This document shows, one piece after another, positions 18,495 through 26,851 of a stretch of 64,000 bases of DNA. The notes below the pieces were generated by a model. The model had not been told where the DNA came from. It searched no databases and saw nothing but the letters and a program-made list of their open reading frames with translations. Each line of letters begins with the position of its first letter. Positions within the stretch are counted from its first letter, which is position 1. This stretch comes from JAJDAT01 sp964570665. Its GTDB lineage: Bacteria > Nitrospinota > Nitrospinia > Nitrospinales > JAJDAT01. The stretch spans positions 62,001 to 126,000 of the forward strand of contig CAZMZH010000001.1 of assembly GCA_964570665.1 (NCBI GenBank), given 5' to 3'. The position numbers were made by a program, and so were the translations under genes.

Positions 18495-19658
18495 CTAATT
18501 TTCTTTGCTATAAAACGCTTTTATGGAATCTACGACATACTCTATCTGTTTCCTTTGTAACTCTGGAAACATTGGAAGCGAAAGAATTTCGCCGCAATAC
18601 TTTTCCGCCCTAGGAAAATCTCCTTCTTTATATCCAAGATTCGAATAAGCGTCCTGAAGATGCAATGGTTTTGGATAATGCAAACCAGTACTCACTCCAC
18701 GGTTTTTAAGAAACTCTTGTAACCGGTCTCGCTCTTTAGCGCGAATCACATAGAGATGGTAAACATGGTAATCATTTTGGGTTTCAGGAGGAACCTCAAC
18801 CTCCGCAATATCTATTAAGGCTTCGTTATACAAGCGCGCGTTTTCTCTCCTTCCATCAGTACACTTTTGTAAGTATTTCAATTTAACGCGCAAAACCGTA
18901 GCCTGTATCCCGCTTATCCGATAATTATGTCCCGGAAACTCATGTTGATATTTAGTAGTAGACCCATGGTCGACAAATTTTCGCATTCGTTGGGCCAATT
19001 TTTCGTCATTAGTAATTATGGCTCCAGCATCGCCAAAAGCTCCAAGGTTTTTAGAGGGATAAAAAGAAAAAGCTCCCGTAGAACCGGTTGTTCCAACATA
19101 ATTTTTTCTCGATTCTTCTCCCGACAAGGAGTCAATAGAATAAGCCGAATGAGCCTGGCAACAATCTTCTACCATGCTCAACCCATACCTCTGGGCAATT
19201 TCTAAAACCTTGTCAACGCGACACGGCAATCCATAAAGATGAACGGGAATAATAGCTTTGATATTATCCGCCGGAAGACCAAGCCTACCTTTTCCTTCAA
19301 GCGTTTGCTTTAACTCATCTATATCCAGATTATAAGAGTCGTCATGGTCGACAAATATCGGCTTAGCTCCAGTTAAAGAAACGGCTTCCGCAGTAGCGAT
19401 AAAAGTATTGACCGGGACTAAAACCTCGTCTCCAATTCCAACGCCCAAACCCCATAAAGAAGCGTGAAGAGCGCTTGTGCCAGAATTCACTCCGACACAA
19501 TATTTGGCATTATGACTATCAGCGAAATCGGATTCAAAACCTGCTATTGCCGGCCCCCCAACAAACCATCCGGTCGCGATAAACTCGGAAATGGCGGAAT
19601 CCATTTCATTTTTAAGAGACTGGTATTGTTGTTTTAAATCTACGAAAGGAACTTGCAT
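18495..19658 (-). CDS. DegT/DnrJ/StrS sugar aminotransferase
   Basis: 387 residues, full length. PLP Schiff-base Lys203 lies in F-S-F-Y-P-S-K-N-L-G-A, and Glu/Asp-rich E-D-C-C-Q-A-H at 164-170 is the cofactor aspartate region. In contrast to RfbH in this window it keeps the Lys and so should be a true transaminase, moving an amino group from glutamate to a 3-keto or 4-keto nucleotide sugar. The hexapeptide acetyltransferase follows directly. WbpE or FdtB-type roles are both plausible. Confidence 0.85.
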   Translation of the reverse strand: MQVPFVDLKQQYQSLKNEMDSAISEFIATGWFVGGPAIAGFESDFADSHNAKYCVGVNSGTSALHASLWGLGVGIGDEVLVPVNTFIATAEAVSLTGAKPIFVDHDDSYNLDIDELKQTLEGKGRLGLPADNIKAIIPVHLYGLPCRVDKVLEIAQRYGLSMVEDCCQAHSAYSIDSLSGEESRKNYVGTTGSTGAFSFYPSKNLGAFGDAGAIITNDEKLAQRMRKFVDHGSTTKYQHEFPGHNYRISGIQATVLRVKLKYLQKCTDGRRENARLYNEALIDIAEVEVPPETQNDYHVYHLYVIRAKERDRLQEFLKNRGVSTGLHYPKPLHLQDAYSNLGYKEGDFPRAEKYCGEILSLPMFPELQRKQIEYVVDSIKAFYSKEN

Positions 19659-19922
19659 TCTATTCTTAGGATTTTAAGGGGTTACTTAAAGAGTTCTCAT
19701 AGAACATTAGGAGTGAAGTCACTATAACTTTTGGAATATAGACCGGTTCCCGCAATAAAACTTATAGAGGTTATATAAAAAGGAGAATTTAATGTTATTT
19801 TGTAAAAATTTCGGAGTTCACTATCAAACTTAAAAACCAAGGAATCTAACCGAAGCTTCAAAAAACATAACTTCGAAGTTATGAGAGATAAAGTGAGGCA
19901 ATTATTCGGGGTTTATTTAAAT

Positions 19923-21656
19923 TTAGACTAATACTTCTTGTGGCCTTTCAACATCCGATGGCGATTCCTCTTTTGGAATGTCGGAACGGTCCCATCCTTG
20001 TTTGCTTTTCTTCCCAATGATTCCATCTTTTGGAAGTTCAAAAGTTTTTGAAACAGGTTCATATTTTTTTCGTTTCTTGAAAAAATACAAATGATAATTT
20101 TTATCAAACCTTTTCAAAAACCACCAAACATAATTTTTAACATAGGTCGTGGCGTCAGTATCGCGGGTAGCAATCATTAAATCTAAAATGGTTATAAATA
20201 CACGGAACGGAGCCATCCAGAAAAACTTATGCGCTTTGAGTTTCAACATCAGCTTTTTGGCCCAAGGAGGTAAAAAACTCATGACTCGCAACATAACGCG
20301 ATATCCTTGAAGCAATCTTAGTCGCCTTGGATGCACAATCATAGAACCTTCTGCCATATAATTACTATGCAAGCCTTCTTCGATACGCTTAATTTCTTCA
20401 GTACTCAAATCGCCCGTTGCCAAACCATGGTCGATAAGACTGGTACCGGGCATGTACTGGATCATAAAAGGCGCGATTCGATAACAATGCTTTAAAGGAG
20501 CTATAAATTCGGCAAAACCCATCAATTCTTGACTAAACGAATCAATTGTTTCTTCTAATGTTGGGTGACGCTTAGTACCGTCGTCGTTTTCAACAGGCAT
20601 CCTAGGCAAACCTAAAATGTAATCAAACGCATAAGCCTGACCGACTTTCTCTAAAATCTTTGCCGCCTTTCGGATATCTTCGTTAGATTCGCCTCGATTA
20701 ATTACTTTATTACGAATTTTCTCATCCCAACATTCAATGCCAATTTGAATCGCGAAACAGTTCGCATCATGCATGGCTTGAACGGCTGGCTCATTAATTA
20801 ATAGGGGATGGGAAAAACACCTAAAAGGGAGTCCTATCTCATCTTTATATTTCTTAAAAAACTCTACGGTCCAATCTTTGCTGGCCGACATAACTGGCTG
20901 CCGAAAATCAATCCATTTGGATTTGTATTTAGCAATATCGCTTTTTAACTCTTGAATTAAAGAATCGACCGATCGTTCTCGAACTCTAGATCCTCCTAAA
21001 CGCTTGGCTTCTGCGCCTAAAAACGACAACGAGCAGAAATTACAAACATATGGGCAGCCTCTAGAAGGAACGGAAAGATAGGAGTTTTTTAGGGGAACAT
21101 GCGGCGCAAATAAGTCTTTATCAATAGGAGGTAATTCGTCTACTTTTTCCACTAAAGATCGGCATTCGTTCTTAATCAGAGAACCGTCTTCAAGACGAAA
21201 CCAAAGATTTTCAATGGAATAATCGATTTTTCCTTCATCAATACTATTACAAAGTTCAAGTAAGGGATACTCTCCTTCGCTCAAACAAATCATATCCACC
21301 ACGGAGTCGTCTGACCTCAATACTTCATTGGGGGCTGAGTGAGGATGGATACCGCCAAAAATCACAGGAACCTTATAGCGTTTTTTTAACTCGCCAGCCA
21401 GCTCATGCATCTCTTGGTATTGAACGGTTTGAACATGAAATCCTACCAAATCAGGTTCTAACTCAATGATTTGTTGCAATACTAAATCTTTTTGATCGAG
21501 TAGCTTTGCAAAAGGTTTAATGCAAAGGTAGTTTTTATCGTCAAATAGCGCCTGATCGTATACCAAGTGAACTTCATGCCCATTCTTTTTTAGCATTGCA
21601 GAAAGAGCTTGAAGGGAAATATTTTCCCACCCAATCGCGACTAAAACACATTTCAT
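19923..21656 (-). CDS. B12-binding domain radical SAM protein
   Basis: 577 residues. Cobalamin-binding domain 1-145 (G-G-I-H-P-H at 101-106), radical SAM cluster Cys201-x3-Cys205-x2-Cys208 in S-R-G-C-P-Y-V-C-N-F-C, and an extended C-terminal part of about 200 residues that is basic with hydrophobic patches, ending in a Lys-rich tail. Its start overlaps the stop of the upstream glycosyltransferase by four bases (ATGA), tying it to glycan synthesis. It is the third B12 radical SAM protein of the region and the most divergent of the three. Confidence 0.85.
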   Translation of the reverse strand: MKCVLVAIGWENISLQALSAMLKKNGHEVHLVYDQALFDDKNYLCIKPFAKLLDQKDLVLQQIIELEPDLVGFHVQTVQYQEMHELAGELKKRYKVPVIFGGIHPHSAPNEVLRSDDSVVDMICLSEGEYPLLELCNSIDEGKIDYSIENLWFRLEDGSLIKNECRSLVEKVDELPPIDKDLFAPHVPLKNSYLSVPSRGCPYVCNFCSLSFLGAEAKRLGGSRVRERSVDSLIQELKSDIAKYKSKWIDFRQPVMSASKDWTVEFFKKYKDEIGLPFRCFSHPLLINEPAVQAMHDANCFAIQIGIECWDEKIRNKVINRGESNEDIRKAAKILEKVGQAYAFDYILGLPRMPVENDDGTKRHPTLEETIDSFSQELMGFAEFIAPLKHCYRIAPFMIQYMPGTSLIDHGLATGDLSTEEIKRIEEGLHSNYMAEGSMIVHPRRLRLLQGYRVMLRVMSFLPPWAKKLMLKLKAHKFFWMAPFRVFITILDLMIATRDTDATTYVKNYVWWFLKRFDKNYHLYFFKKRKKYEPVSKTFELPKDGIIGKKSKQGWDRSDIPKEESPSDVERPQEVLV

Positions 21657-22375
21657 TTAGGGAAACCCCTTTGAATTTTTATAAAAAATCGCATCACATC
21701 CCAAAGCGTTGCTAATATTGTCGAAAATTTAGTGCACGTTGGCTGCCCATAAAGACGCATTTTCATTTTAGACGGCACTTCGGCAATAATCAATTGGTTT
21801 CTACGAGCTTTAATAAGAATTTCAACAAGATAGAAAATTTTGGAATCCTCAAATTCGATAATCTTGTCGGAAAATAGGTTACGTCGATAAACTTGGATCC
21901 AGTTTACATCTGATATTCCAATATTAAATAGTAGAGGAATAATTATTCGATTGTATACATAGGAAGCAAAAAGAGCTGGAATGGTGTATCCAACCCTTTC
22001 AGCTCGCACTCCAACAATAATATCGGAAGTTCCCATTCGCGGAAGATATTCTTTTAGATCTTCCGGGTCCATGGGGTTGTCGAAGGGCAAAAAAATCACA
22101 TATTCTCTTATGGCATAACTAATACCCGTTCGAAACGCGCCTCCTGGCCCCAAATTTTTTTCATGATGGAAACATTTTACTCTTTCGTCTTTTTTAGCGA
22201 TTTCTTGAGCTAACTCTAAAGTTCTATCGGAGCTTTTATCGTCGACAATTAGTAATTCGAAATCAATCCCCAAAGAATCAAATGTATTAATATTATGCAA
22301 CGTTGCAGATTCTACTGTTTCCTCTTCATTATAAGCTGGCATTATGATGGAAATACTTGGGAACCTTTTATCCAT
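21653..22375 (-). CDS. Family 2 glycosyltransferase, DPM1-like
   Basis: 240 residues. I-S-I-I-M-P-A-Y-N-E-E-E-T-V at the N-terminus, V-D-D-K-S-S-D-R-T, and F-D-N-P-M-D at the metal-binding position mark a GT-A dolichol-phosphate-mannose-synthase-like enzyme. The fold is soluble without C-terminal helices. Translationally coupled to the B12 radical SAM gene downstream, so the two may act on the same lipid-linked substrate. Confidence 0.8.
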   Translation of the reverse strand: MDKRFPSISIIMPAYNEEETVESATLHNINTFDSLGIDFELLIVDDKSSDRTLELAQEIAKKDERVKCFHHEKNLGPGGAFRTGISYAIREYVIFLPFDNPMDPEDLKEYLPRMGTSDIIVGVRAERVGYTIPALFASYVYNRIIIPLLFNIGISDVNWIQVYRRNLFSDKIIEFEDSKIFYLVEILIKARRNQLIIAEVPSKMKMRLYGQPTCTKFSTILATLWDVMRFFIKIQRGFPK

Positions 22376-22512
22376 AAAATGATCAAATTGCTTTAAAAAG
22401 CTAAAAATTTTGCCCTGAGCTTATTTAACAATATTACAAGCGATAAGGTTTAATCTGAAAACTAACCCAGAAATTATATAACAAACGACAATTTTAATTT
22501 TCAGAAAATTTT

Positions 22513-23532
22513 TTAGGAAGAAACCGATTCGGGCTTGCCATGATTTTCTATAGATTTTTGAACCGCCTCAAGAACCATAGAAACATTAGATGAAAAAGCG
22601 CCATCGCACATATTGATTTCATTTTCTAAAATAGACTTAATGAAAGAGTCTACATTCTTCTTTAAGGGTTCTTCCATCTCAATTTTTGGGCTGAGTATAT
22701 CCCCATCGCGAAGAAGATGTTTAAACTCTCCAAAATCCGCTTCATAGCGTCCCTGATGTCCAATACCTTTTTCATAAAACCTTACTGGCTCTAATGAATC
22801 TAAATCGTCAAATGTTACGCGAGCGTGGCTCCCAACTACGCAAATAAATCTTTCTTTATTTGAATCAATCCAACTCACTTTCAGTTGACCAACAATTCCT
22901 GATGGGTAAAATAAATTAACAAAACCGACATCGCACCGATCGGTTTTCAAAGGTTTTGACCCTATAGCTGATACCCGCTCTGGAATTGAATCTAAAAGAA
23001 AGTTCATAATAGAAACATCATGGGGAGCCAAATCCCACAAGACGTCGACATCTTTGCGGATTAAACCTAAATGAGTCCGGGTGGTTGTGAAATAGTAAAT
23101 CTTGCCTAATCTATCTTCTTCAATGATCTTTTTTACTTTTAAAATTCCATTGTTGTATAAAAAGGTATAACCAACCGTTAAAACTAAATTCATTTCCTTT
23201 GCTATCGTATGAAGCTCTAAATCTTGAGCAGACGACAATGTCAGAGGCTTTTCACAAAAGACATGTTTCTTAGAATTAAGGGCTGTTTTAACTAAAGAAT
23301 AATGCGTCGATGGCGGCGTGACTAAAACGATTGCGTCAATATTTTCACTATTAATTAACTCTTGCGGGTTTGTAGTTTTTGAACAATTTGGAGTTAAAAA
23401 CCGTTTCACCCTGTCAAAAGCGGAAGGCTCAATATCGCAAACGCCTTGAATTATCACATCAGAGTGATCGGAAAGGTTTCGCACTAGATTCGGCCCCCAA
23501 TGACCAAGGCCTATTATACCTATATTAACCAA
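22513..23532 (-). CDS. Gfo/Idh/MocA-family oxidoreductase (WbpB/WlbA-like)
   Basis: 339 residues. NAD-binding G-L-G-H-W-G-P-N at 8-15 and the family-typical E-K-P at 94-96 followed by L-T-L. In surface-sugar clusters such proteins oxidise C3 of UDP-GlcNAc(A) before transamination by WbpE and acetylation by WbpD. Those two activities are encoded at 18495 and 17927 on the same strand, with a radical SAM and a GT2 gene between. UDP-sugar 6-dehydrogenase (WbpA) is not in the window. Substrate assignment is by context. Confidence 0.8.
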   Translation of the reverse strand: MVNIGIIGLGHWGPNLVRNLSDHSDVIIQGVCDIEPSAFDRVKRFLTPNCSKTTNPQELINSENIDAIVLVTPPSTHYSLVKTALNSKKHVFCEKPLTLSSAQDLELHTIAKEMNLVLTVGYTFLYNNGILKVKKIIEEDRLGKIYYFTTTRTHLGLIRKDVDVLWDLAPHDVSIMNFLLDSIPERVSAIGSKPLKTDRCDVGFVNLFYPSGIVGQLKVSWIDSNKERFICVVGSHARVTFDDLDSLEPVRFYEKGIGHQGRYEADFGEFKHLLRDGDILSPKIEMEEPLKKNVDSFIKSILENEINMCDGAFSSNVSMVLEAVQKSIENHGKPESVSS

Positions 23533-24344
23533 ATCGTAATCCTTTAAAAAATGAACTCAATTTTATTTATGAAAAAAACAAAAGCAGAACAAACAAATAT
23601 TAACTTCAATCAATAACTAATTAAGAAAATATTTTTTAGTAAAACCATAGCCATTCGCATTAGCTAAGAAAATCCAAACATAATATAGCTCATCAAGAGT
23701 TAAAATCGCTACGAGTTTTTAGCAATCTCTTTTTTTATAAGAAACCAAATTGGCAAACAAGGTAAGTATTTGACAAAAAAATCATATGATATTTAAAGAC
23801 ATTATTCGAGCTTGATTTCCTTCCTAAATCTACCTAGGTATTTACCTTCCTATCAGTTTTACCGAGACCGCCAGAGTTTTAGCTACAATTGGCATTTCCT
23901 TATGGAAATAAAATTTAAATTTTTTCAATATGGGTAATCACGCCATTATCCTTAGTTACAAATTATTACAGAAATATAAATAACGAAAAATTGATTTGGG
24001 TTTCAAAATACCCAATTTGAAAATTCTAATTCTGAATATTTAGTTTTTTTGTTAAGTCTTATAGTTTTATTTACCTTTTAAATTCAAAAAAGAATTCCAA
24101 ATACTAAACGTTTAACATTTTCAAAATATGACTTTCTTAGGCTGACAAGTAGCGATTTGAGAACAAATCCAAACCAATTATTAGTCCAAATCTTTTCGAT
24201 GATATGCAATAAAAAATATTTTTAAAAACCCAGTAAAAAGAAGTTGCGTGAATTCTGCTATAATACCTACGTCGAAAAATCCAAGGATAGTGGTTCTTAC
24301 CGCCAAATCTTCTACGTTTATGTTCCAAATCCTATAAAATATAA
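23533..24344. other. Long AT-rich divergent intergenic region
   Basis: About 810 bases between divergently transcribed glycan genes, expected to hold promoters in both directions. A TTGACA box at 23770-23775 is followed by weak -10-like sequences at poor spacing. A relic of a membrane-protein gene start is present at 23826-23905 and is listed separately. A 63-codon minus-strand frame at 24137-24328 has no family resemblance or ribosome site and is not called. Confidence 0.5.
23826..23905 (+). pseudogene. Relic of the 5' end of a gene like 26852-28741
   Basis: The DNA here aligns without gaps to the first 80 or so bases of the membrane-protein gene at 26849 onward, including the sequence ttcctaaat just before the start. 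The translation I-Y-L-G-I-Y-L-P-I-S-F-T-E-T-A-R-V-L-A matches M-Y-P-D-I-Y-L-P-I-S-I-I-E-V-A-S-V-V-A. The start ATG has become ATC and a stop appears soon after. About 70 percent of bases agree by eye. This is what is left of a duplicated paralogue. Confidence 0.6.
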
Positions 24345-25370
24345 TTGAGACGTCTCTTGCAAGAACTCCCTTTAGTATCGGTAATTATCCCCGTATACAA
24401 TGCCGAAAAGACTTTAGCTTTATGCCTTCAAGCAATATTAAATTCAGATTATCCAAACTTTGAAGTCATTGCGATTGACGATGGGTCTAAAGATAGTTCT
24501 CTAGAAATCATTAAATCTTTTCCAGAGATAAGCTATTATAGTCAATCCAATCAAGGGTCCGCGACTACTAAAAACCGAGGCGCTAAATACGCTCGCGGAA
24601 CGTTTTTTTATTTTTTAGATTCTGATGTGGTCGTATCTTCAAACACAGTATCAAAATTTATTGATACAGCGTTAAAATATGAAGTGGATCTAGTTTGCGG
24701 GCGTTATTCTACGGAGCCTTTAAACGATGGTTTGGTCCACCATTATAAAGCATTAACCGATTACGTATTGTATTGCCCCCCATCTTGCCGGTCTGAAGTA
24801 AAAATCAATTACCAAATAGGAGGAGGAGGAGACTTGTATTCCAAAAAGTCCTTTGAAAACTTGAAAGGTTTTGACGAATCCTATCTTGGAGCGAGCGTTG
24901 AAAGGGAAGAGCTAATGCTGAGATTTTATGAAGCTGAATATTCTTCGGCCGCTAATCCTCAAATAAAAACCAAACATTATTTCCCAGATTTTAAAAGTAT
25001 GATCAAGGCTTATATTTTCCGCATTTATGAAACGGTTAAACTAATTGATGGAAAGGTAACGCCGTTCACGTATATTTCAATTGAAAAAGCGATTTTAGCT
25101 CCTTTTTTTGCTTTTGCGTTTTTCATATCCATAATCCTTTGTTTATTATACGACTTTTCTGTTTTTTCAGTTTTTGCTTGTGGTACTATGTTTTTAGTTT
25201 TTAGTCGTGACTTAATTTTTGAGAGCATACGCCGAAAAGGATTTAAAACGCCATTAATCCTTGGGATTCATTTGGTAACTTGTAACGTGATTTTTTTAAG
25301 TGGATCGATTAGTAAAATCCTAGTTAAATTTAATAAGGCTAAGGCAATATGGGCGGATTTACTCAGGTAA
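24345..25370 (+). CDS. Family 2 glycosyltransferase with C-terminal membrane helices
   Basis: 341 residues. GT-A motifs V-S-V-I-I-P-V-Y-N-A-E, I-D-D-G-S-K-D and L-D-S-D-V, then N-R-G-A-K-Y-A-R-G, followed by two hydrophobic segments near 245-290 and another near 300-320. It probably extends a lipid-linked glycan at the cytoplasmic face. No ATG precedes the first conserved strand; the frame can only begin at TTG 24345 or TTG 24357, neither with a good ribosome site, so expression may be weak or the start altered. Its end overlaps the next gene by 22 bases. Confidence 0.75.
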   Translation: MRRLLQELPLVSVIIPVYNAEKTLALCLQAILNSDYPNFEVIAIDDGSKDSSLEIIKSFPEISYYSQSNQGSATTKNRGAKYARGTFFYFLDSDVVVSSNTVSKFIDTALKYEVDLVCGRYSTEPLNDGLVHHYKALTDYVLYCPPSCRSEVKINYQIGGGGDLYSKKSFENLKGFDESYLGASVEREELMLRFYEAEYSSAANPQIKTKHYFPDFKSMIKAYIFRIYETVKLIDGKVTPFTYISIEKAILAPFFAFAFFISIILCLLYDFSVFSVFACGTMFLVFSRDLIFESIRRKGFKTPLILGIHLVTCNVIFLSGSISKILVKFNKAKAIWADLLR

Positions 25371-26434
25371 TAAGAAATCGTTTTTTTTCTAAAGACCCTT
25401 TCTTTTTAATATTTTATGTGACAGCACGGTGTAATGCGCGATGTAATTTTTGTTATTATTGGGACAATATTGTGGAATGGCGTTCCCGAAAACATCTTGA
25501 AGTAGATGAAATAGAAAAGATAACCCGCAAAATTCAGTCGCTTCAACAGCTAACCATTAGCGGTGGAGAGCCGTTTTTAAGAGAAGAACTGGCTGAAATT
25601 TGCTCGATGTTTATTAAAAATTCCAATGCCCAATTTGTTACTATTCCAACGAATGGCGTTCTAACAAAAAAAATTAAATCAACCCTAGAAAAAGTTCTTC
25701 CCGCCCATCCTGATGTTAATTTCCGTATCGGTCTTTCTACCCCAGAAATCGGAGAGAAACTAGACGATTTATACGGCGTAAAAAACGCCTTTGAACAGCA
25801 TCAAGAATCGTATCGCATGATGACCTCGCTTAGAAAAAAATTTCCAAATTTAAGCATGGATGCTGGAATCGTTTACAGTAGCTACAATGCGGACCATATT
25901 CTCGATATTGTCAATTATGTATTGGAAAATATGGAAGGGTGTAATCCTATTATCTCAGCAGTTAGAGGAAAGCCAAGATTAGCTGAATCCAAGGATATCT
26001 CTATAGACGACCTTGAAAGAACATATTCTTACGTCAAAAAAAATGTTCCAAAAATAAATAACCGAGCTTTCGCCAACACCATGAACCTTATGAGGGATAT
26101 GGTTCATGAAATAACCGTCAAAACGATGCAAGGAAATCAAATGGTAATTCCCTGCAAAGCTGGAGAAAAGTTATTGGTAGTTTACGACAATGGCGACATT
26201 TACCCTTGTGAATTATTGGAAAAACCAATGGGTAATATTCGCGATTTCGATTACGACCTTAATCGAGTCGCTAAAACCCAAGCGAGTCAAGAGATTGTTA
26301 AGGAAATAGTCGATACAAAATGCCATTGTACTTGGGAATGCGCCAACAACAACAATATCGTTTTCTCCAATAAATATTCCCTGAGTTTAGCTTCCAAATT
26401 ATTAAAACGCCAATTCCATGAATTAGTGAATTGA
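25349..26434 (+). CDS. Radical SAM/SPASM domain protein
   Basis: 361 residues. Radical SAM cluster Cys28-x3-Cys32-x2-Cys35 (A-R-C-N-A-R-C-N-F-C-Y-Y-W), the G-G-E-P-F motif of the SAM site, and a Cys-rich C-terminal region (C-K-A-G..., Y-P-C-E-L-L, C-H-C-T-W-E-C) that fits a SPASM/twitch domain with extra [4Fe-4S] clusters. There is no B12 domain, unlike the three other radical SAM proteins here. SPASM enzymes modify peptides or small molecules; no precursor peptide is evident nearby. It overlaps the preceding glycosyltransferase gene, so a glycan or lipid substrate is a fair guess. Confidence 0.85.
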   Translation: MGGFTQVIRNRFFSKDPFFLIFYVTARCNARCNFCYYWDNIVEWRSRKHLEVDEIEKITRKIQSLQQLTISGGEPFLREELAEICSMFIKNSNAQFVTIPTNGVLTKKIKSTLEKVLPAHPDVNFRIGLSTPEIGEKLDDLYGVKNAFEQHQESYRMMTSLRKKFPNLSMDAGIVYSSYNADHILDIVNYVLENMEGCNPIISAVRGKPRLAESKDISIDDLERTYSYVKKNVPKINNRAFANTMNLMRDMVHEITVKTMQGNQMVIPCKAGEKLLVVYDNGDIYPCELLEKPMGNIRDFDYDLNRVAKTQASQEIVKEIVDTKCHCTWECANNNNIVFSNKYSLSLASKLLKRQFHELVN

Positions 26435-26851
26435 AATCTCATCCAAGTTTTTCTTTTTCCGTTTTTCGAAATATTCTTAAGTAATTTTTAGATCTATCAG
26501 AGGTCGTTTTTGGCTAGTTCTAACTTGAGAATTCCGGAAAAAATCCTTCTTTTACTATAACCTTGTATTTTTGACCATTCTATTTCTTAAAGAGGCTTTA
26601 ATAAATAATCCATCACATGGTTCATATCGCTAACTATGGAATCCATATTTTATTTCAAATTCTAATTTCCTCCAATTCCCAATGGATACCCCCAACGCAG
26701 CAAGCGACTCCCACATCCGGCTTTCATAAGAATTTAAAATTGCTAATGATAGAATTAAAATGGTCCACTTTTATTAAACTAGATACAAAACTTTAATCAA
26801 TTACCTATACTTTATCCAAAAAAATCTACCCCCCCCTCAATAACTTCCTAA
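26435..26851. other. Intergenic; possible minus-strand coding relic
   Basis: 417 bases. On the minus strand, 26736 down to 26555 reads as 61 codons with a single internal TAG (L-N-S-Y-E-S-R-M-W-E-S-L-A-A-L-G...), protein-like in composition but unassigned. A C8 tract lies just before the start of the next gene. Nothing else is seen. Confidence 0.35.

Noticed and set aside
23770..23795. TTGACA promoter upstream of the relic at 23826
   Set aside because: Nearest -10-like sequences are 9 or 14 bases away, too close for a confident call.
24137..24328. 63-codon minus-strand frame in the divergent gap
   Set aside because: No ribosome site, no recognisable motif, basic/aromatic composition expected by chance.
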